A stretch of DNA of 64,000 nucleotides from Tachypleus tridentatus (taxonomy: Eukaryota; Arthropoda; Merostomata; Xiphosura; Limulidae): positions 47,869,094 to 47,933,093 of the forward strand of contig NC_134830.1 of NCBI RefSeq assembly GCF_004210375.1, given 5' to 3'. This document shows, in pieces, positions 46,653 to 59,224 of the stretch. The position numbers and the translations under genes were made by a program. The notes under the pieces were generated by a model that saw only the letters and a list, made by a program, of their open reading frames with translations, did no database searches and had not been told where the DNA came from. The stretch's first letter is position 1. Every line of letters starts with the position of its first letter.

Positions 46653-46679
46653 CCATTTGGAAATATTTTACACGGTTAG

Positions 46680-47125
46680 ACAAAATATCATGCAGACTTA
46701 ACTATGTTTAATAAAACTAGACAAACTTATACTTAGTTTGGAAAACAAACTACGCGAACATAGCTTTAGTTAATAAAAACCACACAAACGAAAAGCCACA
46801 TCGCGTTATTTGCCGAATCCACCGAGGGAAAGCGAATCCCTGATTTTAGCATTGCAAGTCCGTAGACTTAACGCTGTACTAGCATGAGACTACACAAACA
46901 TAACGTTATTCAATAAAACTACGCGTACATAACGGTAGTTAACAAACTACACGTACATAATGTTAGTTAACAAAACTACATGGACTTAGCGCGTTATTTA
47001 TTAAACTACACGGACTTACCGTTATTTAATAAAACTACACGTACATAGCGTTATGTATTATAACTACACAAACATAGTGCTAATTTAAAAAAATTACACG
47101 TACATAACGTTAGTCAATAAAACTT
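46680..47125 (+). repeat. ~33-bp minisatellite, ~11 units, with SINE2 inside
   Basis: Units of the form AATAAAACTACACGTACATA + ACGTTAGTT, diverged. A reverse-strand SINE2 fragment interrupts at 46790-46886. Confidence 0.85.
46790..46886 (-). repeat. SINE2 (diverged)
   Basis: AAAAGCCACATCGCGTTATT tail side, then TGCCGAATCCACCGAGGGAA and GAATCCCTGATTTTAGCATT, the reverse complement of the SINE2 head. Confidence 0.85.
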
Positions 47126-47285
47126 AAACGTAGAGGTATACTATAAACTAACTGAACAGTAAACAAGAGTGTTTATTTGTATGTTGTTAAACGTAGAGAT
47201 ATACTACAAACTAACTGTACAGTAAACACGAGTGTTTATTTGTATGTTGTTAAACATAAGGATATACTATGAACTTACTGTGTTG
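47126..47285 (+). repeat. ~69-bp tandem repeat, 2.3 units
   Basis: AAACGTAGAGRTATACTAYA then GAGTGTTTATTTGTATGTTG recurs; the third unit is partial. Confidence 0.9.
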
Positions 47286-48849
47286 CGCTAATCAGGAGTA
47301 TCGAAATACGATTTTTAGCGTCTTTAGCCTCAAACCTTACCGTTGAGTCAGTGACGTATATTCAAATAATAGATTACGTGGGGATCAGGAGTTCAAATAT
47401 AATTTTTATAATACACAAAAGACTGTTGGTTTTGAGCGCAAAACTGCCCTATGGGCTATATGTGCCCTGTCCATTGCTAGAAATTGGACCCATAAAATCG
47501 CTTTGTCATCGGGTTAGTATTCCATAAACTACAGTTCTCTTGAATACTGCGGTAGCATGAACATTATATTAGGTTTATATTATTATATATAGCTACATCG
47601 TTTTTACGACTTATACCCCCATCCCTCCCCTGCTTGTTCAGCAGTAATTCTGAGGGGTTACAGCTCTAGCAATCAGGTTTTTGATTGTTACGGTGAGCGA
47701 AAATTTATATAATGTTTTGTGAATTTTGAAGTAAATATATATGGCCATGCATTAGGAACTCGAACCCCCTTCGTACCCCATTGGAGGGGGATCCGAGCGT
47801 GAAAGTTTCAAAAGTTTAAATACAAATACTTGTTTTCAACATCCCCTTTCATATAAAACCTGATATGATTATGAATCAGTAGATTCCCCCCCCCCCAAGG
47901 AAGGGTAAAATTAAAAAAAAATCCAAAACATTATTTCGTTGTCCAATGTCAATGCAGCTTTTAAAGTAAATCAATTAAATGTTAGACTTTGAAGATCCCC
48001 AACCCCTAATACACACGACTTTTGTGAAGACTTCCAGTCGTTTTGTCGATAACTGTAGGAAATGTAAATCAATACAACTACTAAACCTTAATTATAAAAT
48101 CTTATAGATAGCAATGCTTATTACTGGTCAAAGAAAACGTTCTACCACTGGCGAGTGTTGCCGTCTTTGGATAACTGCAGTGTTTTTAGGGTTCCTGTTT
48201 GCCCGCATTTCTTTGACCACTAATTGAGTACCCTTTGAACTCTTACTTTTCTCGCTGGCAGAAGCAACGCTTGAAACCAAAATCCAAAACGGGGCCGGGG
48301 CGTTTAGTATACGTTGATGAAATATAGTTATTTTACACAAGATTAGTTAAAGACAGTAGCTCCCTCTACAACATTACAACATAAATAATAATTAACACAA
48401 AACATATCTTTAGACAAACACATATTTCAAGAAATTTTGTGAACATTCGTTGCTATCAAACTATTTTGCAGGATCTCTTTGAAAATCCCCAAGAGGGGCC
48501 ATGCTGAATTGTGAACCTAAGTTTGGAGGTAATAAGGATATCTTCTATCAATAACTAAATTAAATATGAGATTTTTAAAATTACAACTCGTGTAATTGTT
48601 ATTTTTAAATTACGACCTTCACTAACGATCAAGCTCATAACAAAACTCGTGAATGTTAAAACCCGGTAGAAAAGAATGCAACAAATGTTAAACAACCGAA
48701 ACGGAAAGAAAGAAATCACACTAGGCTTGCGAATTGTCAATAAAATAATGAAATTTAACTATAATATACAAAATGTAAAAGTGTGCACATTAAAATTTTC
48801 CTCCTAACTTAGTTAAAATGTCAAACTCTATTAAATGAAATTCATGTAT
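47286..48849. other. Non-coding with possible SINE relics and a C11 run
   Basis: At 47430-47490, TTGAGCGCAAAACTGCCCTA and GGGCTATATGTGCCCTGTCC vaguely recall a SINE tail. A C tract lies at about 47887-47897. No coding evidence for the 70-codon minus frame at 48128-48340. Confidence 0.4.
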
Positions 48850-48857
48850 CACTAAGG

Positions 48858-51800
48858 CAGAGGCGTAGATTTTTTACACCCGATGGGGGGGGGGGATGAT
48901 TTTTGCAACCACTTATGTGGACTGTTCAATTTACAAATTGGTAATCTCTGATTACGTGAACCTGAAAGCTGTAAACATGCAGTCACAGAGTAATCTTGTT
49001 GCCACGATACTTCAAGGTTTCCATGTAGGTTTGTATGAGTGAGGTGTTATGAACAGTTTTCAAAATGTTAATAGAATAAAGACAAATGTGTCACAAATTA
49101 ACTGCCACACGAATTTATTCCTCCACACTGCACAGTATTAAAGATGGCCATTAAACTTGACAAGGTTACTAATAACTTTTATTGCAATTAATAATTACCC
49201 TTGATAAGTTTATATCTACTGAAAAACTGTTCACGTTGTTTGATAAAAATAATTAAAATGTCTTTGCGAACTCTTGAAAATTACACATCAATACAATATA
49301 GCACATAATTATTCATACTTTTCATTGAAGTAAGATTCATTTAGTCCTATAGTCTACATGTTCCCAAACGTAGACCTCATTTGTGATGATCTGTTTATGA
49401 ATTATTTCATAAGCTCTTCTATATTTATCTTGTCGACCTCATCTTTATGAGTGTAACAAACTGCCACATGGTTGAGATGGCACTGAGACACAGTTGAGCT
49501 TAACCACGTCTTCAATCATCTTAATGCAGAAAAGCTGTGTTCACATTCGCAGCTGGATACTGGACATACAAGCAGAATTTTCATGAGAAGAAACTTCACT
49601 AAACATCTGCTGGCTTGTTTCATGCATTTTGCAGTAAGCATCCTTCGCACCTTTCAGAGATACTGCTTTTGTTGTTCCTTTGAGCATGGGCAACTGAAAC
49701 TCGAGTCGTTGTGCAGAGATTTCTGCATAGCAGTTTATAACCGAGTTGTCAACCTTGCCATATGTGATCATGTTCTCAAGTGCCAGATATTGCCTCAAGT
49801 CATTGTTGTCTGCATTGAATCTGGTGGTCAGATGTTCTATGATTGTGTCCACAAATTCAAAATATTGGCTTCTGTAGTAATCTCTAGCTGTTGCAGAATG
49901 ATGTGTTGAGCCATCACCTGTGATCCTTCTGGGGGCCTGCGAATGCGTGATAGTTCACTAAGCACCGGATCTAGGGAAGTTACCTTTTTCTCAGCTTCAT
50001 CAAATATCTTGTTGTAATTTTCCTCTGTTCGCAATACCCGCAATTGCTCAACTGTCAGTCATTGCAGATGTTTCAATCATGACAGATGCTGTCGCTGATT
50101 TTGCTTGGAATGCACGGTTTAGTTCCTTTAATGCAGCTAATGGAAGCTGAGCCATCAACAATCCTAAAACTGTCTTTCCTTTGTCAAATCTATCCAGCAG
50201 ACCTCGTGCTTTCACTGCTACATCTGATTTTTCATTTGCTAATTCAGACAAAGAATCAACAATGTCACTGTAGTGATTATTAGCACATGTAATTGCAGAT
50301 AGGCGGCACAACCAGCGTGTTGGACACAGTGGACGGATGTATTTAACTGGACTATTGTGGCTGTCTGACGATACAATACTTTCAAAGATTGTCTTGTATT
50401 TGCCTGACCTCTGAAGCAAGACACCAAGTTCATGTACCCACTGGATAAAATGTCGAACACATTCACAAGCTTCAACTGCATGTTGCATTATTAAATTAGC
50501 CTTTTGTTGCTCCGCAGTGAAAAAAACAAAGCTGACAGTTGCTTCTCTTTTATTTTTGCCTGGCATCCACTGTACGCATCACTCACGTTAGCGGCTCCAT
50601 CATGCGTCTGTGCTCTTAATCCTGACAGTGTTAAATTGAGTCTAGTCAGTACATCAAGTATAGTCGAGGATATTGTTTCACCAGTTGTATTGGAAACACT
50701 GTACAAACCAAGAATTGTCTCATGGACGTCAAGGTTCTCATCTACGTATCGTACACATATTGCTTCCTGTTCGGCACCTGTAACATCTTGAGTGCCGTCA
50801 ACCATTAATGCAAAGATTTTACTTTACTGCACTTCGTGTGCTATGTTCCTCAGTATTTGATGTCTGAACATCATTATTTCATTCTGACCCTGGGGTGATG
50901 TGAATGTGGTTTTCTTTGACAAGTAGGCCGTCAACTCAGGATCTTCCTCTTCCAGGAGCTTCATTAACTGCAGGAAGTTCCCTTCAGTAATAGTATGTCC
51001 ATGTAATGCTAAACATTGACGCAGTAAGAAACGTAAACTTCTGAATATTTCTGTTTTGCCTTTTTCAAGTTCCAAAAACTGGTGGACATGAAGGTATACT
51101 CCACTGGCTTCTCCAATTTCCCTCTAAAAAGTCCTCTATTTTCCGCCTTGGCACAATGAAACCATATGACTTTGAGTATGATTGTCGAAGTGCAGCCATG
51201 GGAACTCACCAAACCACTTACCCTGGAAGTTGATATTTTGCCTTCTGTCGTGGTATTAGTTGTGCGTCTGGATGATATGGCTTTCCACACTGTATCTATG
51301 GAGTGTCAGATTTTTCATTACTGCACAAACTTGTTTCACAACTATCTAGTGGTTCATGATATGCAATAGTTGCACAAGCATTTTCAGACTCGTTCTCTGA
51401 TGAACATGGTATTTCCTCTGTATGGCAAGTTTCTATTTCTCTGCTTGAGATTGTTGGATTATCTGCATCTACATTGTCACTTGTAGTACTAGTAACTGGC
51501 TTGCAGAACTGTCTAATATCGGAAAGTTTCAGACGCTTGCTTGTCATAATTGGAATCTGTTTCCCAGATGACTCAACAGGCTAAAATACAGTCTTCATTG
51601 AAAAACTCTTTAACGTACAACGAACGAAGATGGAACAGAATGGAAGTAGGACTGAACTGTAGAATATATTTAAGTCGAACATGCGAACCTCACAGTGACT
51701 ACCGAGCCGACTGACCGCCTGGGCATCGCTGAGACAATAATGTGTGCTTGTTACAAAACATGTAATTGCAATTTTTTTGAAAAATACTTAAACAATAACA

Positions 51801-52783
51801 AATATATTATATTCCTGTTAAAGCTCATCAAAATGCAAACACGTTGTGATATAATGTCTATTAGCATTATAGACATCATTAAATAATAATACCTAAACAA
51901 AAACTAACAATACAATTTGTTGTAATCGCTCCTTTTGTGTTCTAATTATACAAGAAAATACAATATTTTTACTATCTATGATAAGAAAATATATTGTTCT
52001 TTTACCATAAAGCACCAGTACTTTATTAGAGGGCGGTGATAATCTGAAATTTCATGGATTAATGAGGGCCACAAACACAGGCCTAATGAGCCCTCTTGTA
52101 AAATCGAGGCTCAGACTAAAGGGAGCAGAAGGGGGTGATGTAGGGCGCGTCTGGATCCGAGTGGCCCGAAGCTGTCGTTAACTGTACACTAAACGTACAC
52201 TATGGTCAGCTGCTTCGGCAGCTGAGGAGAGTAAGGCTTTCGACAATACAACCGGCTAGACATGCATAAAAACAAATGACGTAGGAAAACCGCACTATAT
52301 ACACATAAGATTGATGCAGCTACAAGCTACAAATGGCCTGCCAGATCTAGATCACAGGAGTTTACGCTTGGGAGTAATATTTTCGAATTTCATTCTCTGT
52401 TCAATCTGTTGTGATAAAAATTTTACTTAATCTTACACTACGTACAAGAAATAGGTAGATTCTGTGATAGTGTTTGCAAGCCTTGCATGCATGCTTAGGC
52501 CTACTGACTGATACTAACGAACTATCACTTAGATCGAAAAGCTTAGAAGCACGCCTATATTAAAGATGTACATTTCGGCTACTGAAAAAGCCTACATCTA
52601 GGCCTAATTATGTAATTCGACTGGTAAGAACACGAGAACCACAAGAACAAATACAATTTGTGGGCCTGTGATGCAATAAAACAATTCAACAGACCAAACT
52701 GTAGGGGGAATGATTGTATGCACCATACCCCACCTAAAATGAAAGGGGGATGTATCCCCATCCCCCCAGGATCTACGCCCCTG
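48858..52783 (-). mobile_element. hAT transposon, ZMYM1-like, complete
   Basis: 3,926 bp. Terminal inverted repeats CAGAGGCGTAGAT (left) and CAGGGGCGTAGAT (from right), each followed by a G-rich stretch. Perfect 8-bp target duplication CACTAAGG at 48850-48857 and 52784-52791. The interior codes a broken minus-strand transposase, with about 1.2 kb of non-coding DNA upstream of it. Confidence 0.97.
49395..51547 (-). pseudogene. ZMYM1-type hAT transposase (TTF/DUF4371/dimerisation)
   Basis: Starts MTSKRLKLSDIRQFCKP with an acidic Ser-rich N terminus. Then come a decayed TTF-type finger region (about 51290-51080), SLRFLLRQCLALHGHT (about 51020), and the DUF4371 core with MVDGTQDVTGAEQEAICVRY (about 50800), THDGAANVSDAYSG (about 50600) and CPTRWLCRLSAI (about 50315). 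It ends with CECEHSFSALR, KTWLSSTVSQCHLNHVAV (about 49540-49450), the hAT C-terminal dimerisation motif. Open frames are interrupted by about four stops or frameshifts, and the finger seems internally deleted. The catalytic-domain pieces are otherwise well conserved, suggesting recent decay. Confidence 0.9.
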
Positions 52784-52791
52784 CACTAAGG

Positions 52792-54046
52792 TTTTCAATA
52801 GAGATATGGGTCTAAGCTCATAAATAATCCGCTTCCTACGTATGGGTAACACCATATGGAAATTTCATCTTTTATTATTCTCTACTCTAGAGATTTTTAA
52901 CTTACTGCAGTGGTTGTGACCTGCAAGGGCCATAAATGTTTTGTAACACTACTACATATTATTTTAACACTTTATAATATCACAGAGATAATAATAAATT
53001 GTCCAGATGTTTACAAACACGTAAGTATACATAGCCTTGATCTAATAACTTGTACAACGTTTATCAATCCGTTTTTGTACTTGGAATCAGCGGGGGGAAG
53101 ACATATCTTCTGTTGCTTGTAGACCTAAATACAAGTGAATTACCTTGCTTATAGTTTCCAGGGGTGTTCCGCCTTAGTTGCACTGTTTAGGGTTTACTTC
53201 CACTATCTGTTAGTCGGTACCAAGGACGCTATTTATTCTAAGTGGAATTATGCTTTCCCTTGTTTGTCGATATGATCGACACTAATATATTCTGTTTTCG
53301 AAACTTTAAAAATTCATACCTTACATGATTTTATCACCAAGAAATAGGAGAATATCACGCTGGAAAGACTTAGCCGTCAAATAGCGTTAAATTTGGGCAT
53401 GATCTGCACTTGCAAATTTTCAGGACTTTCAACATTTTAAATCACAGACTACAGCGGAGCAAGAAGTAAAAGTAATTAGATGCAAAACTTGCTATCAAAG
53501 GTCGTGAACAAGTGTCTCTTTCAGTATTACGTAATACGATCCTGTATGTCAATATCGTGGAATAAGTGTGTGATAACCAGTATGTTATAAGTACCTATAA
53601 ATCGCTTTAAAACAGAATATTTCTACTGAACAAAACGTATAAATTTTAACAAATATTGATAAAACTATGTAACAAAATTTTTACTTTTTCTTGTTTCTTG
53701 GCAGAAAGTGTTAATTCCCAATTACTTATGCCTAAAGTAAATGGAAAATACTTTTTTTTCTCTCTTCAGACTTTGTTTTTTTGACCTGGGTAATGAAATT
53801 TTCAAATTTACTCATTTTCCAGAACATTCCAGGTAGATTCAGTGCTGAGTAGCTGATAGAAAATTTTCTCGAACTTACAAGAATTTTCAATACCTTTCTA
53901 TAATGTTGTAAAGCTTACAAAAATTTAAGAACCTTTTACGATTTTCTTGAACTTTCCATAGTAATAATATATACAGGTGCTCACCACTCATTACTTCAGT
54001 GTAGTTCTAGCTGCCTAAGTTCTAGACCTATCTGATTTTATCAGAG
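52792..54046. other. Non-coding, nothing recognised
   Basis: No domain-bearing frame or repeat. Confidence 0.5.
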
Positions 54047-54800
54047 ATGGCATCAAGAAGCTGCAAGCATTCTCCAGATGCATTCTGTTATGTATGTGGC
54101 CAATTTATCAAGACAAAAGCGAAAAGTACTCTGTGACATCATCTGCTAAGATGTGTGAAGCATACAAGGAAGCACTGGCCACAACGGACCGAGTTCTCTG
54201 TGGGAAGGAACAATGTCAAGTGTGAGCCACTAGTGAACCTCCTAAAGGTGTTGTTTCCACCATTGTACATAAAATTGGGTCTTATGAAACAATTTGTCAC
54301 AGCTATTAATAAGGGGTCGGCAGCCTTCAAGTACCTTCGATACTTCTTCCCTAAGCTGTCTGAGGCAAAGGTCAAAGCTGTTGTCTTTGTTGGACCACAA
54401 ATAAAGAAGATCCTGGAGTGCACAGAATTCCCAAAGAAGCTCAATAGGAAGGAAAAAGCTTGGGGCAGTTTTGTTGCAATGGCTCGGGGCTTCTCGAGCA
54501 ATCACAAGGCCGAAAATTACATGGAACTGGTTGAGGCTCTGGTAAAGAACTACGGCAAAATGGGCTGCAGGATGTCCTTAAAAGTCCATATCCTTGACGC
54601 TTATCTTGATAAATTTAAGGAGAACATGGGAGCATACTCAGAGGAGTAAGGCGAACGCTTCCACCAAGATATACTGGACTTTGAACGCCGCTACCAAGGA
54701 GCATATAATGAAAACATGATGGGAGACTACATTTGGGGGGCTGATACGTGAAAGTGATTTACATTACAGTCGCAAATCTCGAAAATCTACTCAATTCTAA
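54047..54800 (+). pseudogene. CYxCG-type element coding relic (copy 2)
   Basis: ATG at 54047 opens MASRSCKHSPDAFCYVCGQF, a Cys-pair motif I know from multicopy uncharacterised arthropod proteins. After a frameshift near 54125 comes a 164-codon frame (54155-54649) with IKLGLMKQFVTAINKG, FPKLSEAKVKAVVFVGPQIK and KMGCRMSLKVHILDAYLDKF. A stop after AYSEE is followed by GERFHQDILDFERRYQGAYN in a continuing frame and MMGDYIWG. Two or three lesions break it. Copy 1 at the window start shares the C-terminal two thirds. Biochemical role unknown to me. Confidence 0.75.
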
Positions 54801-55003
54801 ACATTTTTGTTCATTTTTGTATAACTTTAGTATAAATGCATGCAAATCTTGATTGATATGTTGTTTTATTCAGACCTTATGTGAATGAAAATGTGCAAAT
54901 TTGCCTGTTTTCACACAGAAAATATGTTAATTTCCAAACTTCATTATCCAGGTCACAAAAGCAAAGTTTGAAAGGAATAATAGTCATTTTCTGTACTTTT
55001 ACA

Positions 55004-55283
55004 AGCTTGGTTTGGTTTTTTGAATTTCGCACAAAGCTACTCGAGGGCTATCTGTGCTAGCCGTCCCTAATTTAGCAGTGTAAGACTAGAGGGAAGGCAG
55101 CTAGTCATCACCACCCACCGCCAACTCTTGGGCTACTCTTTTACTAACGAATAGTGGGATTGACCGTCACATTATAACGCCCCCACGGCTGGGAGGGCGA
55201 GCATGTTTGGCGCGACTCGGGCGCGAACCCGCGACCCTCAGATTACGAAGCGCACGCCTTAACGCGCTAGGCCATGCCAGACC
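55004..55283 (-). repeat. SINE1 with paralogous empty site
   Basis: Near-consensus reverse SINE1 in the 3' flank of the CYxCG copy 2. Flanked by CTGTACTTTTACA (54991-55003) and CTGTACTTTTTACA (55284-55297). Copy 1 carries one uninterrupted CTGTACTTTTACGACATAA at 715-733. Confidence 0.97.
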
Positions 55284-55341
55284 CTGTACTTTTTACAACA
55301 TAAGCAATTAAGAAATAACACATACTATCTAGGAACAAAAT

Positions 55342-56239
55342 TTGTGTTACATAGCGTAACATAAGAAAGTACAGAGATGAATCATGCATGTTGATTCTTA
55401 CTGCTTCGTAACAAGGAGGCTAGAACCATGAGTCACGCCTCCCCTTTCAGAACTTTACAACCCTAAAAGTTGTAATGGAATAACTCGACGTTAGAAGGTT
55501 TCGGGCCTTCCTAGGTGAATTTATATTTTATTGATTTTTAGAAGAGTTTCCTGCACACACTGTTTCCCACCCGACTGAAAACTTGTAATGCTGTTATTAA
55601 TGGTTCTGTATAGTTGTAAGATAGCAAGATAAAAGAAAATAATCCTCCCATAAATAGGAATAACAACTACGATGTCAAATTAATTTTACCTGATTCACAT
55701 AACAAGTAATTAAATAATTACAAAAGTACTTCATAGATGACGAGGAACGCATTGTTTTGATTGTATTGAAACGAGGTAAACTTAGCCTATTAGAAGACTA
55801 CGTCGTGATTTAGATTTAAATTTAGTTACCAAACAAAATGTAAAGCAGCTGTTAATTTATAATTTCACAACTAAAACTACTGTTGTTTTGAAACAAGTCA
55901 ACATATTTCTCAGGTGACTGTTCTGTGAAAACACTTGTCTGTTTTAGTGTTTCGATAAACATAACTTCTGCAACTAAGAGAAAGAACTGTTGGAGGACAT
56001 TTTATTCTTGAATTACAATACTGGAAACATTAAACCATCATGGATATTACCAATTTTTTTACTGTGATGTTTTTAAGTTTGTACTGTTTTGTTTCTTAAA
56101 GTGGTATTCAGCGCATGATTTAAATTGAAGCTTTCGTGAAAGTCTTAGAGCAACTTGCGCGGTATAGAACGTGTGTTAGGCTATAGTAGATTTATTAACG
56201 ACAGTTCGTGTTGTCGCCTTAGTTCAAATCTACAAAATG
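55342..56239. other. AT-rich stretch, nothing recognised
   Basis: No gene or repeat identified. Confidence 0.5.
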
Positions 56240-56330
56240 GGCTCTTTCATCTGTGTCCATTGCAGGAAATCAAGTCTCTGATTTTAGTTCAAACACTTCT
56301 AACTGTCTCACAGGGTAACAAATAAGTGAG
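56240..56330 (-). repeat. Probable SINE2 relic
   Basis: GGAAATCAAGTCTCTGATTT and TAGTTCAAACA resemble the reverse SINE2 T-arm and anticodon arm; heavily diverged. Confidence 0.4.
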
Positions 56331-56639
56331 TTTTTTAGCCAGGGAATAAGACTTTATGTTGCTTTGAGAAATTTGAGTTTTGTAAGTATTGAGATGCTGG
56401 ATATACCGTATGAACGAGAATTTTAACTACAGGAATAGAATATGGCAAATAATGTATTTTGTATATAGGTAATATCGATAGTTTTAACAATAATATATAT
56501 GATGTATTTACGTCGTTTGAATTTTTCCTACGACCTTACCGCAGCTTCAAGATGTGGTATCGATAGATTCAGTTTTCATGTAAATTGTTGCCAAAACACC
56601 AATTCTTATCTCTGATCTAAAACACTGAATAACATTTAC

Positions 56640-57744
56640 CCTTTTTGTCTTCAGTTGGTCACATTTTCTAATTTTACATTTCTGATGACTGCGGACGTTC
56701 TTACAGGGTCCACATTCGCCACAGTTTTCTTTTGTCATACACACAAGACATTCTCCAAAACGTTTTCTTTTCTTTTTTTGATTTTCTGTTGCTTCAGGTA
56801 ATTCTGTTAGGACACCAACAGTACTAGTTGTTTCCCATTGGCCAGATAGGCCTACTGCTAACGGAATAACTGAACTTGGAATGGTTGAAGAAATAAAATG
56901 CACTTGGAAGGAATTTTCCAGACTCCCTCTTCCATCACTTGTAGAAGTGTCTGGTTCAGTTTTCTGTTGCTTAGTACTTGTGAAAAGAGAACTGGTATCC
57001 TGGATGGGACACGAAAGTTTCAGATGGAGAGTTCTGAAGTGAATTTAAGTTCACAAGACATCGGTGAGTCATATGAGCTGTGTTTGAGTTGGAAGACAGA
57101 AGCATTTGCTGTGGAGAATTCATTGACTGAGTTTGATACTGAGAACGACGAGAACTTACGCTTTGAATCTTGTCCTCTTGTGGCAAAGAATTTTGATGTA
57201 GTGCTCCAGAAGATGACACAGGATGTGGTGACAGTATAGAAGAAGAATCAACTTGTTCTTTAGGTACAGAAGTTATCTTCTCATTTATTTATTTCCTGTA
57301 CTGTTCTTGTGAAACACTCTCATCTGATTCCTTGGTTGCTTGCAAAGATGTTTCCTCCTGTTGTACAAGAGATAAAAATGAAATTCTGGAAGATTCATGG
57401 TGGGATTCTTGTGAGGTCTGTTGCTCATCTTGACCATATTTTTGTTCCCAGGTTCTGTAACCAACGATTCTTTTTGCATCTGAAGACAATAGTCCTGTAT
57501 TAGCAGCTAAAGGTGGATAGTCAAAAGTACGAGGAGTCAGTCCTTCTACTGTTAATTGGTGACTCGACACAGAATCTCCCGAAGAGTAACATTTTGTTTG
57601 GACTTGAGATGCAACGTAACCAGAACCGTTAGTTACATCCAACTGGGCATGAGGTTCACGGTTCACCGGCTCAACAAATGAATATTCACAAGGTCTATTC
57701 ATTGTAGAATAAGAGTGTAAAATAAGTTTCAGAGTGACATCCAT
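56640..57744 (-). pseudogene. TET/CXXC4-like exon with CXXC zinc finger (disrupted)
   Basis: A ~365-codon exon-like stretch. It ends in KKKRKRFGECLVC, ENCGECGPCKN, HQKCKIRKCDQLKTK, the CXXC zinc finger of the TET1/TET3/CXXC4/CXXC5 class, which binds unmethylated CpG DNA. Seven of eight zinc cysteines are present; the first is Phe (KRFGEC where the family has KRCG.C). The coding ends at AAAAGG|GTAAATG, a good splice donor near 56640. Upstream the region is Ser/Gln-rich and disordered-looking, starting at MDVTLKLI (57744) or MNRPCEYSF (57702). Lesions are one in-frame TAA after EQYRK (about 57289) and one frameshift near 56970. Possible reading errors cannot be excluded. No TET dioxygenase domain is in the window, so a lone decaying paralogue, or an exon of a gene continuing to lower coordinates outside it, are both possible. 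Confidence 0.65.
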
Positions 57745-57946
57745 TCATCCACGATTCTCTGCCAATGAACAGTCCAGGTTCTTGGATTCTGCCTATTGGG
57801 TGTAGATGGGGGGCACAACTTCTTGATAAGACCAACGGTGCTGTACTGTCCTGCCTGATGTTAGCGTTCATCCTCAAGGGATTGTCATATAAAGAAAAAT
57901 ATTTAAATAAAAGTAAATCATCATAACATCTTACAAAAGTTTTCAT

Positions 57947-58305
57947 TTATAATCTTTGTCATAAAACAATAAGATAAAAAGGTGTTACAATATAATATCA
58001 CAAGCAAAGAAAATACAATAATCACAACTACCATATCCAGTGCCACGGCCCATCAGGCAAGCAGTGCTACAACAAACTCTGTAGAGCATTGAACGTCAGT
58101 AGTAGAAACAACAAAACTGCCATAGTGTGGACCAGAGGAAGAAAATGAAAGGTTATTACCATGAAAAATAATATTGCCAGATGTATAGTAAAATTAACAA
58201 TACACTATTTTTATTTATATTCACGGAATTAACTTTACTGCTATTCAGAAGAAGTAAAGAGCAAACAAGCTAGTCTTATTGTTCCCTGATCAGTAAAACA
58301 ACAAA
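57947..58305. other. Non-coding, nothing recognised
   Basis: Upstream of the CXXC exon; a possible intron or 5' flank. No repeat identified. Confidence 0.45.
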
Positions 58306-58309
58306 CAAA

Positions 58310-58530
58310 CCAGTCTGGTACTATCACTAAATCATAAACTAAACCATAAAATAAACTAGTAATATTATGAAATGGTAAACTAAACCACACATTAAACTAG
58401 TAAAAATATTATTAAATCATAAACTAAACCACATTAAACTAGTAATAGTATTGTTATATCATAAACTAAACCACATTAAAGTGGTAAAAATATTATTAAA
58501 TCATAAATTAACCAGACATTAAACTTTTAA
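58310..58530 (+). repeat. ~50-bp AT-rich minisatellite, ~4.5 units
   Basis: Units of ATCATAAACTAAACCACATT + AAACTAGTAA plus a variable (A/T) stretch. Confidence 0.88.
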
Positions 58531-59160
58531 TTTGTCATGAATAAAACGTTTTTGAGGATTAATAAATTAAAATTTCCTGATTCTTACAGGATTAAAAGGT
58601 TGAATATTTATGAACTTGTGTAAGTGATTGAATAGAAAAATGCTATAATTAATGAACATATGATATAAAACCATTTATAGAGTAAAAGATATTTTTCTCC
58701 AAATAAAAGCATGTTATAAATAATCTGTGTGAAAAAAATCAACGCCTTTATTTGTTTCTCTGAAATATTTTTTCCAGATAGTAAATTTCAAGGTTTTCCC
58801 TTCAACCCTGGGGCAGTTATTGCCTGAAGTGTGTATTGCAGTACTGGTTTCGGCATTATATAAAATCGATACAGATCCGAACGTTTACTTGGAAGTAGAG
58901 AGAATCAAACAACCGAAAAACTATTGAGCTGCGATATTACACAACACCAGAAAGATATTCGTATTTTCCCGTTACGTTTTAATATTTTTTATTACAAGAA
59001 ACTAGTTATTATAACTGCTGCTTCTTCTGTCTTTACCAACTTTATTCATGTTGTTAAGTTTAAACATAAATAAAACAAATGTGATACGAAAATTTAGTAA
59101 GTAACGCGTATATTTAGAACTCGATCACACATAGTATCAGTTCAGAGAATATTTTAAACC
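58531..59160. other. AT-rich stretch, nothing recognised
   Basis: No gene or repeat identified. Confidence 0.5.
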
Positions 59161-59224
59161 ACGCTCACGGCGTTTTATCTTGTGCCTAACTGAAAGCACG
59201 TGTATGTTCAGCTGCCATAGCTAT

